From Prostheceraeus crozeri (taxonomy: Eukaryota > Platyhelminthes > Polycladida > Euryleptidae), in NCBI GenBank assembly GCA_907163375.1, contig CAJQUW010015384.1:295975-359974 (forward strand): a stretch of 64,000 nucleotides of DNA, given 5' to 3'. The position numbers and the translations under genes are program-made. Of this stretch, positions 46,732 through 55,900 are shown one piece after another (the stretch's first letter is position 1; each line of letters starts with the position of its first letter). The notes beneath the pieces were generated by a model. That model was not told the DNA's origin and made no database searches. It was given only the letters and a program-made list of their open reading frames with translations.

Positions 46732-48009
46732 ATGGAGTGTAAAACTTCCGGTTTTTGTTTGTTCGATCAACAAGCCATACAGACAGATATTCTTAGTTCA
46801 AGTATTGTAGATTATCATCCTCGAACAGCTGAGAATGCTGGCCCCATTGAATTTGTTATTCCTGGTGGTAGTGATGACTACATAGATTTGAGTTATGCGA
46901 TGCTTGATTTGAGGTTTAGAATTCAGCAAGCAGATGGAACTGCTATTGACGATGCACATAAAGTTGGACTGAACAATTTACCATTGACTACATTACTTCG
47001 CGATGTTTCTCTAACGATTGGAGAGCAGCAGGTGGAAGGTGGTCAAAGCGATTATCCCTATAAATCATATTTCACTCATGTATCGCAGTTTCATCCAGCA
47101 GCACAAAAAAGTCATATGGAAGCCATGGGATGGTACAGAGATGAAGCAGGAAAATTTGATGTTGAAACAAACAGTGGCTTTGTAAAGCGATCTGCTATGA
47201 TTAAAGATAGTAGAGTATGTCAGCTATATGGTCCGCTGAATTTAGACTTCTTTAGACAGTCAAAGTTTTTACTCTGTAATACCAGCATGCGACTCAAGCT
47301 GACATTGAATAAGCCTGAATTTGCGCTGAATGCATTTGCTAAAGTTGACAATTTTAGAATTCATGTGGAAGATATTGCACTTTACATTCGTCGAGTAGTA
47401 CCGAATCCAAGTGTCATTAGAGGGCATGCTGAAGGTCTTAACCGCCAAAATGCCATTTACCCCGTTCAGCATACAAAGCTTCTCACCTTTACAATTCCGA
47501 AAGATCAAAAGAGTTTCATGAAAGATGGCCTCTTTCCATCGGAAGCACCGAAGCTCCTCATGGTGGCAATGGTTGAAAATGATGCATTTAATGGTAATAT
47601 AAAGAAGAATCCTTTCAATTTTAAACACAATCAGTTAAGTGAAATTGCTTTACGTGTTAATGGTGTGAGTCATCCTGGTCCACCCTACAAACCAGATTTT
47701 GCTTCGGATCAATTTATGCGCAGTTATGTTGATTTTATGGATGTCTTTGGCTTTTACAATACGGATGATACCAACGGACTGACTATGAAAGAGTTTAAGA
47801 GTGGATATACTATTTATGCATTTGATTTGACTGCTGACAGCGATATTAGTGCACCCTATCGTCAAGCGAACGTGCCTCATAATATTCGTTTGGATTTGAC
47901 GTTCAAAAGAACACTACCTGAGACGATCAATGTATTAATTTATGCAGTCTTCGATTCAAATATTGAAATTACAAAGTATCGTGACGTGATTCTTCAGTAT
48001 AATCGTTAA
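46732..48009 (+). CDS. Polinton major capsid protein (double jelly-roll type)
   Basis: 425 residues. Characteristic stretches: IVDYHPRTAENAGPIEFVIP near the N-terminus; LNRQNAIYPVQ, DGLFPSEAPKLLMVAMVEND and NPFNFKHNQLSEIALRVNG in the middle; and the end GYTIYAFDLTADSD, RLDLTFKRTLPETINVLIYA followed by IEITKYRDV. This is the large family often labelled F54H12.2-like in invertebrate genomes and regarded as the Polinton capsid protein; the C-terminal strand pattern is like other double jelly-roll capsids. The stop overlaps the protease start by 1 bp (TAATG). The frame is intact at about the normal length. Confidence 0.8.
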   Translation: MECKTSGFCLFDQQAIQTDILSSSIVDYHPRTAENAGPIEFVIPGGSDDYIDLSYAMLDLRFRIQQADGTAIDDAHKVGLNNLPLTTLLRDVSLTIGEQQVEGGQSDYPYKSYFTHVSQFHPAAQKSHMEAMGWYRDEAGKFDVETNSGFVKRSAMIKDSRVCQLYGPLNLDFFRQSKFLLCNTSMRLKLTLNKPEFALNAFAKVDNFRIHVEDIALYIRRVVPNPSVIRGHAEGLNRQNAIYPVQHTKLLTFTIPKDQKSFMKDGLFPSEAPKLLMVAMVENDAFNGNIKKNPFNFKHNQLSEIALRVNGVSHPGPPYKPDFASDQFMRSYVDFMDVFGFYNTDDTNGLTMKEFKSGYTIYAFDLTADSDISAPYRQANVPHNIRLDLTFKRTLPETINVLIYAVFDSNIEITKYRDVILQYNR

Positions 48010-48470
48010 TGAGTTGGTTGACTGCTGACGATATTAAGACTAAAGTGCAGCATAATGCAGACGAAGCGACGTTGAAAGCTTTCGATAATGTCTATTCACT
48101 CGATACCTTACCACCTGCAGTAAATCACTATCCCATCTTTATTGTGCTAAACACTCATTCACAGAATTTAGGCGGTGAGCATTGGAAAGCGATCTTTATT
48201 GGAAAAGACCGACGTGGTGAACTATTTGACTCTCTTGCTCAACCTCCAAATATACCAACACAGCAGTGGTTGAGAAAACATACGCGTCAATATCAGCGAA
48301 ATGAACGCATACTACAACATCCACTTTCATCAACGTGTGGTGCTTTTGTACTGTACTTCATCTTAAAACGTTTACATGTATCTCGATTTGCATCTATTAT
48401 TCAAAACTTTTCATGTAATCCATCCTCTAATGAAAAAATGATTTGTAAGTTCTATCATGATTTGAAATAA
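48009..48470 (+). CDS. Polinton adenain-like cysteine protease (PRO)
   Basis: 153 residues. The catalytic set is in the expected order: His58 in GGEHWKAIF, Asp74 in ELFDSL, Gln103 in LQHPLS and Cys110 in SSTCGAF. This is the Ulp1/adenovirus-protease family that matures virion proteins. The C-terminal helix region (VLYFILKRL, FYHDLK) is short. It is the last gene of the capsid unit; its stop codon lies inside an AATAAA poly(A) signal. Confidence 0.9.
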   Translation: MSWLTADDIKTKVQHNADEATLKAFDNVYSLDTLPPAVNHYPIFIVLNTHSQNLGGEHWKAIFIGKDRRGELFDSLAQPPNIPTQQWLRKHTRQYQRNERILQHPLSSTCGAFVLYFILKRLHVSRFASIIQNFSCNPSSNEKMICKFYHDLK

Positions 48471-48500
48471 AAACATCATGTTGGAAAAATTGTTTTTTAT
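48466..48500. terminator. Overlapping convergent poly(A) signals
   Basis: AATAAA on the plus strand overlaps the protease stop (about 48,467-48,472) and TTTTATTTTA at about 48,492-48,500 supplies AATAAA on the minus strand at the stop of the TBP-like gene. Two converging units share a 35-bp 3' end region. Confidence 0.75.
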
Positions 48501-49042
48501 TTTACAATCCGCTGGGTACGTACATACTCAATGAGATAGTCTAGGATCATATTTGCTTGTTCATGAGATTTTAGTCCAGTAATGATCACTTTACTATTAT
48601 GAAAGATTGCCACATGCACAGGCAACCAACAACTAATGAGAGCTGCAGGAAAAAGTTCGGGTTCATAACACAAACTGTAACTGCTGGTACGAATCTTCAA
48701 AAATGATAGACTGTCACTCAATTGAGTAGAGATCACCATATTGTCCACAGTCAGATTCGACATCACACACCTCTCCCTCTTCCATATCCGACGTAGTAGT
48801 CTTTGTAGCTCTAAGCGCATTGACTGCGCCGATGAATGAGAAAGGGCGCCGAGAATCTGTACAGTCCCATTTGGGAAGAGTTGAAGATTCCGTGAATTGT
48901 TCATCTTCACTACTAACATTTGAGGACGGCCCGGGTAATACTTGCTGTTTGGAAGCTGTTGGCGTAATGTTGTGAGATCGATTTTGGTGTAGAGTCTGAA
49001 GCGACGGAGAATGTTGACGATGGTGTAGCGATGGCGCTTCAT
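48497..49042 (-). CDS. TATA-binding protein (TBP) homologue carried by the Polinton
   Basis: 181 residues from the ATG at 49,042 (MKRHRYTIVN). It has the two direct repeats of the TBP saddle. Repeat 1: VNILRRFRLYTKIDLTTL, YYPGRPQMLVVKM, LFPNGTVQILGALSHSSAQ. Repeat 2: LTVDNMVISTQL, YEPELFPAALI, VAIFHNSKVIITGLKSHEQA. Both minor-groove Asn (VNI, DNM) are kept, and three of four DNA-kinking Phe (LFPNG, ELFPAA, IFHNS); the first (Phe193 in human) is Pro here. Length matches the ~180-residue core of cellular TBP without the N-terminal arm. It could direct transcription of TATA-bearing element genes or compete with host TBP. The first half overlaps, in another frame, the tail of the PC4-like gene. 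Divergence from animal TBP is too large for recent host capture. Confidence 0.88.
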   Translation of the reverse strand: MKRHRYTIVNILRRFRLYTKIDLTTLRQQLPNSKYYPGRPQMLVVKMNNSRNLQLFPNGTVQILGALSHSSAQSMRLELQRLLRRIWKRERCVMSNLTVDNMVISTQLSDSLSFLKIRTSSYSLCYEPELFPAALISCWLPVHVAIFHNSKVIITGLKSHEQANMILDYLIEYVRTQRIVK

Positions 49043-49364
49043 GATGAAAGAATGAGTAAATTGAGCGATGTACCTTCCTTTTATACTTTTCCCAACTACC
49101 TTGATGAAATGTGAAGTTAGTATGAAGTTGGGAATGATAGAGTTGAATTCGCCGATTGTTGACGCGCAGCCAGATGCGATTTCCAATACGTGAATGTCTT
49201 TTCATATAGAAGTATTTCAAGTCCTTCATGATATGATGTAGAGATTGAAAATGACGATAAGATAAAACAAACTCTCTTCTCACATTTCCAGTTGAATCTT
49301 TGAAATAGACGTTTCGATCATGATCCGTTTCAATACGTTGTAGGGAATCTAATTTCCAACTCAT
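48714..49364 (-). CDS. PC4-like protein 1, with acidic tail overlapping the TBP gene
   Basis: 216 residues. Residues 1-108 are paralogous to the protein at 49,387-49,743: LDSLQRIETDHDRNVYFKDS, LSYRHFQSLHHIMKDLKYF, GNRIWLRVNNRRIQLYH and WEKYKRKVHRSIYSFF. The GN..R..LS...F..L..I..DL pattern recalls the PC4/Sub1 single-strand-binding coactivator. Residues 110-216 (His-rich, then acidic EDEQFTES, DMEEGEVCDVESD) have no relative in the paralogue and lie over the TBP gene in another frame for 329 bp. Either the tail is real and the DNA is dual-coding, or splicing joins the domain elsewhere. An ATGCAAAT motif lies 35 bp upstream. Confidence 0.6.
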   Translation of the reverse strand: MSWKLDSLQRIETDHDRNVYFKDSTGNVRREFVLSYRHFQSLHHIMKDLKYFYMKRHSRIGNRIWLRVNNRRIQLYHSQLHTNFTFHQGSWEKYKRKVHRSIYSFFHHEAPSLHHRQHSPSLQTLHQNRSHNITPTASKQQVLPGPSSNVSSEDEQFTESSTLPKWDCTDSRRPFSFIGAVNALRATKTTTSDMEEGEVCDVESDCGQYGDLYSIE

Positions 49365-49386
49365 GGTGCGTGGTAATCATATCTGA

Positions 49387-49743
49387 TTAAGATTTGCATA
49401 GTAGGGCGATGAACTCACGACGAATAAATGTCATGATGGAGCGATGTATGTATCTTCTATACTTCTCCCAATTGTATTTGCGAAATGAGAAACAGTTTGC
49501 GGAATGAGAATGGTAGATTTGAATTTCATTTCTGTAATGTTGAAGCCAAACTTGATCACCCAAGGAGATGAATCTTAATGTTTCAAAATATTCCAAATCC
49601 CTCATGATATCATTGAGGTTGACAAATTGTCGCCATGTTAATGTAATTCCTCTTGATGTATGACCATGAGAATTTTTGAAATGTACGTTTCCATCACGAT
49701 CAACTCTGATATATTGTAGAGAGTCCAAAATCCAAGTCTTCAT
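49387..49743 (-). CDS. PC4-like protein 2
   Basis: 118 residues from the ATG at 49,743 (MKTWILDSLQ). Same fold family as the neighbour: FKNSHGHTSRGITLTWRQF, LNDIMRDLEYF, LGDQVWLQHYRNEIQIYH and WEKYRRYIHRSIMTF. Related small proteins recur in many Polintons, often in pairs. The GITLTWRQF-x2-L-x2-I segment fits the PC4 C-terminal motif, so single-stranded DNA binding or a transcription role is plausible. It starts 35 bp from the divergent gene at 49,779, sharing its upstream DNA. Confidence 0.62.
   Translation of the reverse strand: MKTWILDSLQYIRVDRDGNVHFKNSHGHTSRGITLTWRQFVNLNDIMRDLEYFETLRFISLGDQVWLQHYRNEIQIYHSHSANCFSFRKYNWEKYRRYIHRSIMTFIRREFIALLCKS
49392..49399 (-). promoter_or_regulatory. 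Octamer-like motif ATGCAAAT (minus strand)
   Basis: 35 bp before the start of PC4-like protein 1 at 49,364. It is a perfect octamer. Confidence 0.62.
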
Positions 49744-49749
49744 GATGTT

Positions 49750-49760
49750 ATGCAAAGTTG
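49750..49760 (+). promoter_or_regulatory. Octamer-like motif ATGCAAAGTTG
   Basis: 29 bp before the plus-strand start at 49,779 and within the 35-bp gap to the minus-strand start at 49,743. Confidence 0.6.
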
Positions 49761-49778
49761 CAGATTAGCAATATAAAA

Positions 49779-51176
49779 ATGTCGTTTTATCATATTTTGC
49801 TTAGCAATGCGGCTACAAAGAGATTTACTAGCAATCGAGCCGCACTCTTTTCTACTCCCATTGATCATGCACAACAGCTAAATGGGAATTGGGAAGTGGG
49901 TGTCACTCAACTTGTTTATAGCAACTGTGTCTATACTTTTGATCATGAGGTGATGACTATTAATATGAGGCGTACAGCTGCTTATCAATGTGAAAAGGGG
50001 TGCCGAATATACATTCCACAGTGGCCAAAGAAAGATCTCTTATCATGTAAAAAGTTTATATATGATTTCTTGAATAAAGCGTGTAAACATATTGTCCAAT
50101 TTACTCCGCACAATGATGATTATAATTATGTACATCATGTAGTTGAGAAAGATTGGATTGTTGGTTTAAGTCCAAGTTTAAGAAATGATTTAGGCTACCT
50201 CGCTAGCGCCTTAACAAGCTATGATAATTTTAACGTTAATTACCACATAAGTGGTCATAAACAGTTAATATATCGAGAGGAAGCTTATTATGTAGATCTT
50301 ATTCCAAGAAATGAGAAGACGTTGGTGAAGAAGATTGTGATTAAGCCAAGAAAGACAAACATGACTCCTGAAACATTATTGAAGAAATTTAATTATCTCC
50401 TTCGAGTTGATGACAAACAAGTGGCAACATTGACTTATATTAAATCATCTAATCATATTGCAATAAGTAAATTAAATGATGATGATCTAGTATTAGTTTG
50501 TTCAAAAGATTTTCATCAGTTCTTACGACATCGTTCTGCAGCTGTTCATGGAAAATCTGATATGCAACATTTACCATGTGAAAGGTCAAATCAATTTGAT
50601 ACAGAATGGGCCGTATCTTTATACAGAAAGTGTGTAGAGCCTTTTGGTGGTTTCTTACATGAAACAAGAGTGTTGATGCCTCGCATTATTACTTCGGTTA
50701 AATTGGTTGTAGATTATTTAAATGAAGTGATTAATGAGCAACATATTTCATTTTCTGAAAAAGAAGGTACTTTGTCTCTCACTATAAATGGAAAAGGTAT
50801 TGAACTAATTATGGATAAAACTCTAATGGACATTTTGGGTTTTGATCAAAATATCTTTAAAAGTGGTACTGTAACCAAAGCTAGCGCAGACATGTCGCTA
50901 TCGCGTCGTATTAACTATTTTCAGATATATTCCAATATTGGTGAAGATGTACGTGTGGGAGATGTTGAAGCTCCATTGCTAGCAATGATACCATACCAGC
51001 CAAAAAGCTGCAGTATTTTATCTGAGCATACTTTCAAGAAAGTGCATTATACAAAGCTGAAATCAAACTACATCCCACAAATTGATATTGCCATTTATGA
51101 TGATGCTGGTGCGTTGATTCCTTTTCATAAAGATGCTGTGACAAGTATTACACTCCATTTCCGAATGAAGAGTTAA
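49779..51176 (+). CDS. Penton/minor-capsid-like protein A
   Basis: 465 residues from the ATG at 49,779 (MSFYHILLSNAATKRF); the frame is open earlier but that part overlaps the promoter gap. The start LLSNAATKRFTSNRAALFST followed by LNGNWEVGVTQLVYSN matches a widespread Polinton family (LPSN-S...L.G.WEVGL.ei.y). The body has several beta-rich blocks and ends QIDIAIYDDAGALIPFHKDA then ITLHFR, which looks like a terminal strand. The next gene is a paralogue. A vertex (penton) or minor capsid role is inferred from the family and position; the alternative is a host-interaction protein. Confidence 0.55.
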   Translation: MSFYHILLSNAATKRFTSNRAALFSTPIDHAQQLNGNWEVGVTQLVYSNCVYTFDHEVMTINMRRTAAYQCEKGCRIYIPQWPKKDLLSCKKFIYDFLNKACKHIVQFTPHNDDYNYVHHVVEKDWIVGLSPSLRNDLGYLASALTSYDNFNVNYHISGHKQLIYREEAYYVDLIPRNEKTLVKKIVIKPRKTNMTPETLLKKFNYLLRVDDKQVATLTYIKSSNHIAISKLNDDDLVLVCSKDFHQFLRHRSAAVHGKSDMQHLPCERSNQFDTEWAVSLYRKCVEPFGGFLHETRVLMPRIITSVKLVVDYLNEVINEQHISFSEKEGTLSLTINGKGIELIMDKTLMDILGFDQNIFKSGTVTKASADMSLSRRINYFQIYSNIGEDVRVGDVEAPLLAMIPYQPKSCSILSEHTFKKVHYTKLKSNYIPQIDIAIYDDAGALIPFHKDAVTSITLHFRMKS

Positions 51177-51188
51177 TGCAAAAGTATG
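51176..51188 (+). promoter_or_regulatory. Octamer-like motif ATGCAAAAGTATG
   Basis: 40 bp before the start at 51,216, overlapping the stop of the preceding gene by one base. Confidence 0.55.
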
Positions 51189-51215
51189 CTAATATATTTT
51201 TCCAATGTGAATAAT

Positions 51216-52736
51216 ATGGAAAGTGAAAATAAGGACTCGTTTCTAATCTACTTGCCCAGTAATGCTTCTATGAATAAATTTCCCAAAAATAAACCATCAG
51301 ACTATCGAGTAGAATTAAATCGGCCACTGCATTTAGAAGGTGAATGGGAAGTTGGCGTTTCTAGTATTTGCTATGATAGCAATATTCAGAATGTGAATGA
51401 TTTGGAAGAAATGATATTGACTCCTCGCACCCATGATGGAATAACGATGAATAATGCATTTCAGTTCCCATACAATTTAACATCAGATGGAAAGTGGAAC
51501 TATGAATGGATTCAGATAAAATCAGATTCTTATGAGCCATTTGGGAATGAGAAAATTATTAAGGCATTCAACAGTGGTAATACTTCCATCATGAAGAATA
51601 AAAATCAGAAAGCTTATGAGTTTACTATCTATCATTGGAGTGGGAGACAGTTCCTCCGCTTTCATTCTTTTACTAAAGGTCTTACGCTGAGGTTGGATAG
51701 TGAATTCTATCCACATCTTGGTTTTGGTCATGGACTACATCTAACGTCAATTGCTACTGCAAATGTTAAAAAAGTTTATTCAACTCGAATCAACAAATTT
51801 CATTATAGATTTAAAATATTTGATGAAGATGTTGTAGAATGCGAAGAACGCATCATTTTGAAAAAGCGTGGTGTTCAACCTTTATCACTTATTGAGTTAG
51901 TAAAACGATGGAATGAGACTGTGGGTAAGAAGTATGGAGAGAAAATTATGGCGGACAAAAATAAGTTGGTTATTCAGAAATATAATGACAAACTTACAGT
52001 TTATTTCTCTCCAACCTTGCGTCATTTTGTAAGACATTATACGCCTATTATTGGAAGCGGTGTGGTGTATGGTTCTCATGAATATCACACTAAAGCTGAT
52101 TCAGTTAATGATGAATGGTGGGTGGACATCTATGGCGATCGCATCAAGAAAATTTACCAGTCTTATGAAGAATCTAAAGTTGCTATCAATATAATGCCGC
52201 GTCTATATCATACAGTTGAAAGCTTCATTCATGTAGTAAATCCTTATATACAACAGAAGTTGAAGCATGTGATGAAAAGTAAATATGATGTAAAGACACA
52301 CCACATTTCGTTTTCAATTGAAAAACAACGCGTTGTTCTGAAACTGGGTGATGACATTCAATGTCAATTGAGTAAAAATTTGAAAAAACTCTTTGGCTTT
52401 TCAATGCTACAAACTGTGTTTGCTGCTGCGCATACGATTGGTATAGAAACACCAATGACACTTGATAAACATGAACAACACCTTTACATTCAAAGTGATT
52501 TGATTTTACCTATTTCTGTTGGCGAGAAAAAAGAATACATTTTACGTGATTTCATTCATGATAAAGACGCTTCATATGGAATAGTCGAGAAGATGTTTGA
52601 ATCTATTTTCTATCATCCCGTCGTCAAACAAACTATACCCTCTATTGCTATCAAAATTACCAATGGTTTACAAGAGTGTATCCATGTGAAAGATACTAAA
52701 TCCCTCGTAACTTTAGTGTTTCGGAAAACAAAGTGA
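51216..52736 (+). CDS. Penton/minor-capsid-like protein B
   Basis: 506 residues from the ATG at 51,216 (MESENKDSFLIYLPSNAS); a start at 51,186 is possible but would overlap the motif. It shows the family opening very clearly: LIYLPSNASMNKFPKNKPSD, then LHLEGEWEVGVSSICYDSN. The end IAIKITNGLQECIHVKDTKS and LVTLVFRKT matches the ending of protein A (IDIAIYDDAG... ITLHFR). The two are ancient paralogues, weakly similar overall. Two different penton-type proteins in one element could build two kinds of vertex or a spike. Followed by a poly(A) signal at 52,760. Confidence 0.58.
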   Translation: MESENKDSFLIYLPSNASMNKFPKNKPSDYRVELNRPLHLEGEWEVGVSSICYDSNIQNVNDLEEMILTPRTHDGITMNNAFQFPYNLTSDGKWNYEWIQIKSDSYEPFGNEKIIKAFNSGNTSIMKNKNQKAYEFTIYHWSGRQFLRFHSFTKGLTLRLDSEFYPHLGFGHGLHLTSIATANVKKVYSTRINKFHYRFKIFDEDVVECEERIILKKRGVQPLSLIELVKRWNETVGKKYGEKIMADKNKLVIQKYNDKLTVYFSPTLRHFVRHYTPIIGSGVVYGSHEYHTKADSVNDEWWVDIYGDRIKKIYQSYEESKVAINIMPRLYHTVESFIHVVNPYIQQKLKHVMKSKYDVKTHHISFSIEKQRVVLKLGDDIQCQLSKNLKKLFGFSMLQTVFAAAHTIGIETPMTLDKHEQHLYIQSDLILPISVGEKKEYILRDFIHDKDASYGIVEKMFESIFYHPVVKQTIPSIAIKITNGLQECIHVKDTKSLVTLVFRKTK

Positions 52737-52751
52737 AGTCATTGTGATATG

Positions 52752-52765
52752 TTTATTGAAATAAA
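52752..52765. terminator. Back-to-back poly(A) signals
   Basis: TTTATT at 52,752-52,757 (AATAAA on the minus strand, for the polymerase gene) and AATAAA at 52,760-52,765 on the plus strand for protein B. Confidence 0.72.
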
Positions 52766-52915
52766 AATATGTATATGAAAAAGTCTTTTCACAGATATAG
52801 GGGGAATGGGCTGACTGTAGGCATATATTCACAAGGAAGAAACGATCTCATACGATACATAAAACAACCATGTATATCTACAAAAAGCAACATCAAAATA
52901 CTGAGTTAAAGTTGA

Positions 52916-55900
52916 TTATGTCAATACATCTCCTGAATGTGGTAGCGTGAGTTTTATTCTTTTGGGTGGAGGTATGTTTGTGTCAGGATGTCCATGTGGA
53001 AGAGATGTGTTATGTCCTATCCAACACCTCTTATCCTCCCATGCTGAAAGTGCTCGTTTCTTGAACGTGTACGTTTTCACAGTATGAACTTGAGATTTTA
53101 AGATTGTCATATTGACAAACGTTATAGTTTTATTTTTATAGGCCTTCTTATAGGACCGATGTTTCATTTTATGAACAATGGATTTTGATATACCTTTAGC
53201 ACGCTTAATACTATCTGCACATTCTTTTAGTTTCATGGAATACATTTTAGGACGGAGGAGAATCATTTCATCTATTTCCTTTCCTGCTGTTTCATCCTTA
53301 AAACAACCAAGTTTGGCTTTATTCTGTATGGAATAGAGTGGATGAGTGGGATTGTAGTTAGATGTATCGAAATATTTTTCTAATGACTTACCTACTTCAT
53401 TAAAATTTAAATCTTTTTGAGTGGTAATTCCTAAAAAGAAACTATCTGTATCACCACCCAGCAAGCGAACCTCTTTTACGAGAGGGCATGGTTTTAATAT
53501 TTTGTAGAAGAGTTGATACATTTCAAGCTTGGAATAATCTAAAACGGCTTGCCCAATATAGATGGGTTTGCACAACTCAACTTCTGATTTAATCATTTTA
53601 ACACCTACAAGATCCTCATCGATGATGTCTCTATCAATGAAAAGAGGTGATGAGGTCAATTTGTGATATTTTTGTTCATCAACGACTAGTTTGTAATTCA
53701 TACGTTTTCTAACATCCTCCATGGTCTTTCCGAATAGACTATTATTCTTATATTTATAAAAATCCTTTTCAAAATTATTTTGGGCGAGTGCACGTTTTTG
53801 ACTGTTACTATCTATGTAGGGTTTGAGGAAGGCTTTCTGTCTAAATTTGATAATGCGGTGAACTGACTTTAGAAGCATGCCCATTTCTAAATAGAATTTT
53901 AATATGCAGAAGTGTACGAGATAATTTTTCTTATCATATTGGGTGAGTAAAAGTTTGCGGCATGGTTTGTACCTTGGCTGTCCACACTCTGTTAAGTTAT
54001 TATGAAATTGTGACATGAATGGTGAAAACATATCTTCAGTCACTTCGCCAGATTCAGGTGCGAGTGGGAAATCAGCAGTTTTATTTTTAATACTATTTGG
54101 ATAAATCAAATCCACTTCAAAATAATATCCCCAATCACCTTCATCTGGAATATTCAGTATGTTTGAAGGGTTGGAGTAATACTCAAGCTCATTTTGATTT
54201 AACCAACTAAACTCGGAATGAGGTAGTGGTTTAGACAGTGAACTGCCATATAAATTATTTTGGTCATAGTACTTTAGGTGGATATGATCATCACCTACTG
54301 TTTCAGATTTTATATGATGTTTATTTACAAATGTGAGACCACCGCGTATTCCGCGCTCAAATATATTATACATCTCCGGGTCTTGTAAGAGATGAATGGT
54401 CTCACCAGTCATTTTAAAGGCTGATTTAAAGGACATGGCTGGTAGACTGACAAAGTGGATAGGATCTAATTTGTCTTCTTCTAATGCCACTCGTCGAAAC
54501 TCCTGAAAGACATCAGCCAGCAAAATGACATCTAATTCTAAGTAAGCGATCATATAATCGCCAAACGTTTTACAATTAAATTTTAACCATGCCTCTTGAG
54601 CATGTTCATAGTCCTCTACTGGACAATCTTCACCCGTCAAATCGTTTTTGAATTTGTCAATGGAAGGAAGGGTTGTTTCATTTAGTTTAGACATTGAGCT
54701 AAAATACGCATAAGGAAAGACTCCTTTGCGAGTGATTATTTCATCCGTTAAGTTTGGATAGTGTTTCTTCAAAGTTTGACTATGGGGAAGAAACTTGAGA
54801 TTACGAACGAGAGAAGCTAGTGACGCTGACATGAATTGAAATGAATCTAAAAATTTTATTTCGAAGAAGACTGTCTTATTTTCTTTAGTTTTATCTACTG
54901 GTACTTTTGCTGTCATTGCCATGAATTTTTCTCTCGTTTGTGCTATTACATTAAACTGCCACGATTTCATCTGGCTCAACCCTCCTTTTATGAGCATATG
55001 ACTGTCATAGCCCTTAAAGTTATGAAAAATGACGGGTAGTACACGACGTCTCAACCTAAGTGAAAAGTTACATTTGGAGCAGAGTGCGTTTCTAAATTTA
55101 CCAGTGATGTGATCATGATCACGCACTTTCTTAATTTTATCGTCATCAAACGTTTTATGACATTTAGGACAGGATGTGCAACTTTCAAATTTTTGTTTGT
55201 CTTCATCTGACATATGTAGTGACTTACGCTGCAATTGGGAATCATATGATTGTTGAAATTTTGCAGCTTTATCGAGAAATTCTAGAAATTTTGAAATGCA
55301 ATCTTCACCTTGCCAAGTATGCATTTTGTTTTGTCTATTCCTAAAGTGGTCATGCCATACTTCATAGCAGGATATGGCTGCTGGCTTGTGGATGATATCA
55401 TCAATGTAGCATTCTATGTCTGCGTAAATGACACGCAGGGGACTTAATTCGTCACCATTATCCCTATGTGAAAATATTTTATCTTTGGGCATGCGTTCCA
55501 TTTGTAATTTACCTCGCTTGCACCATTCATAGTGAGTTTCAAATTTATCTTTACTCCAAAATGAGCGGATGCAGCGGTCGCATACAAAATGTTCACCTCT
55601 TTTAGAGTGCCCCAAGTGAGTGTACAAGCGAGAGATTTTGGGAATACCACAGTAGTGCCATTCCTCGCTATCATCTTGTTTTACTAATAAGAGGTTGACT
55701 ACACGTTCATAACAAGTTGAACGTGAATTATAGCGGGCACCCTTCAACCCCTTCTCCCACACGTGAACGACAATTTTAATCTTATTATGTTTTTCGAACG
55801 TTTCTACATCTTTGATTTTCATGTTGTTACTATCACAACCTTCAAAGTCTAGTTCATCCTCCCACTGTCTATAGCTATAGGTGCGATCTCGATGCGCGTT

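Noticed and set aside
47269-47628. 119-codon minus-strand frame under the capsid gene
   Set aside because: Shadow of the capsid coding sequence without a domain.
49043-49186. N-terminal extension of the TBP-like frame
   Set aside because: It lies over the conserved PC4-like domain of the other frame and has no TBP similarity; the ATG at 49,042 is preferred.
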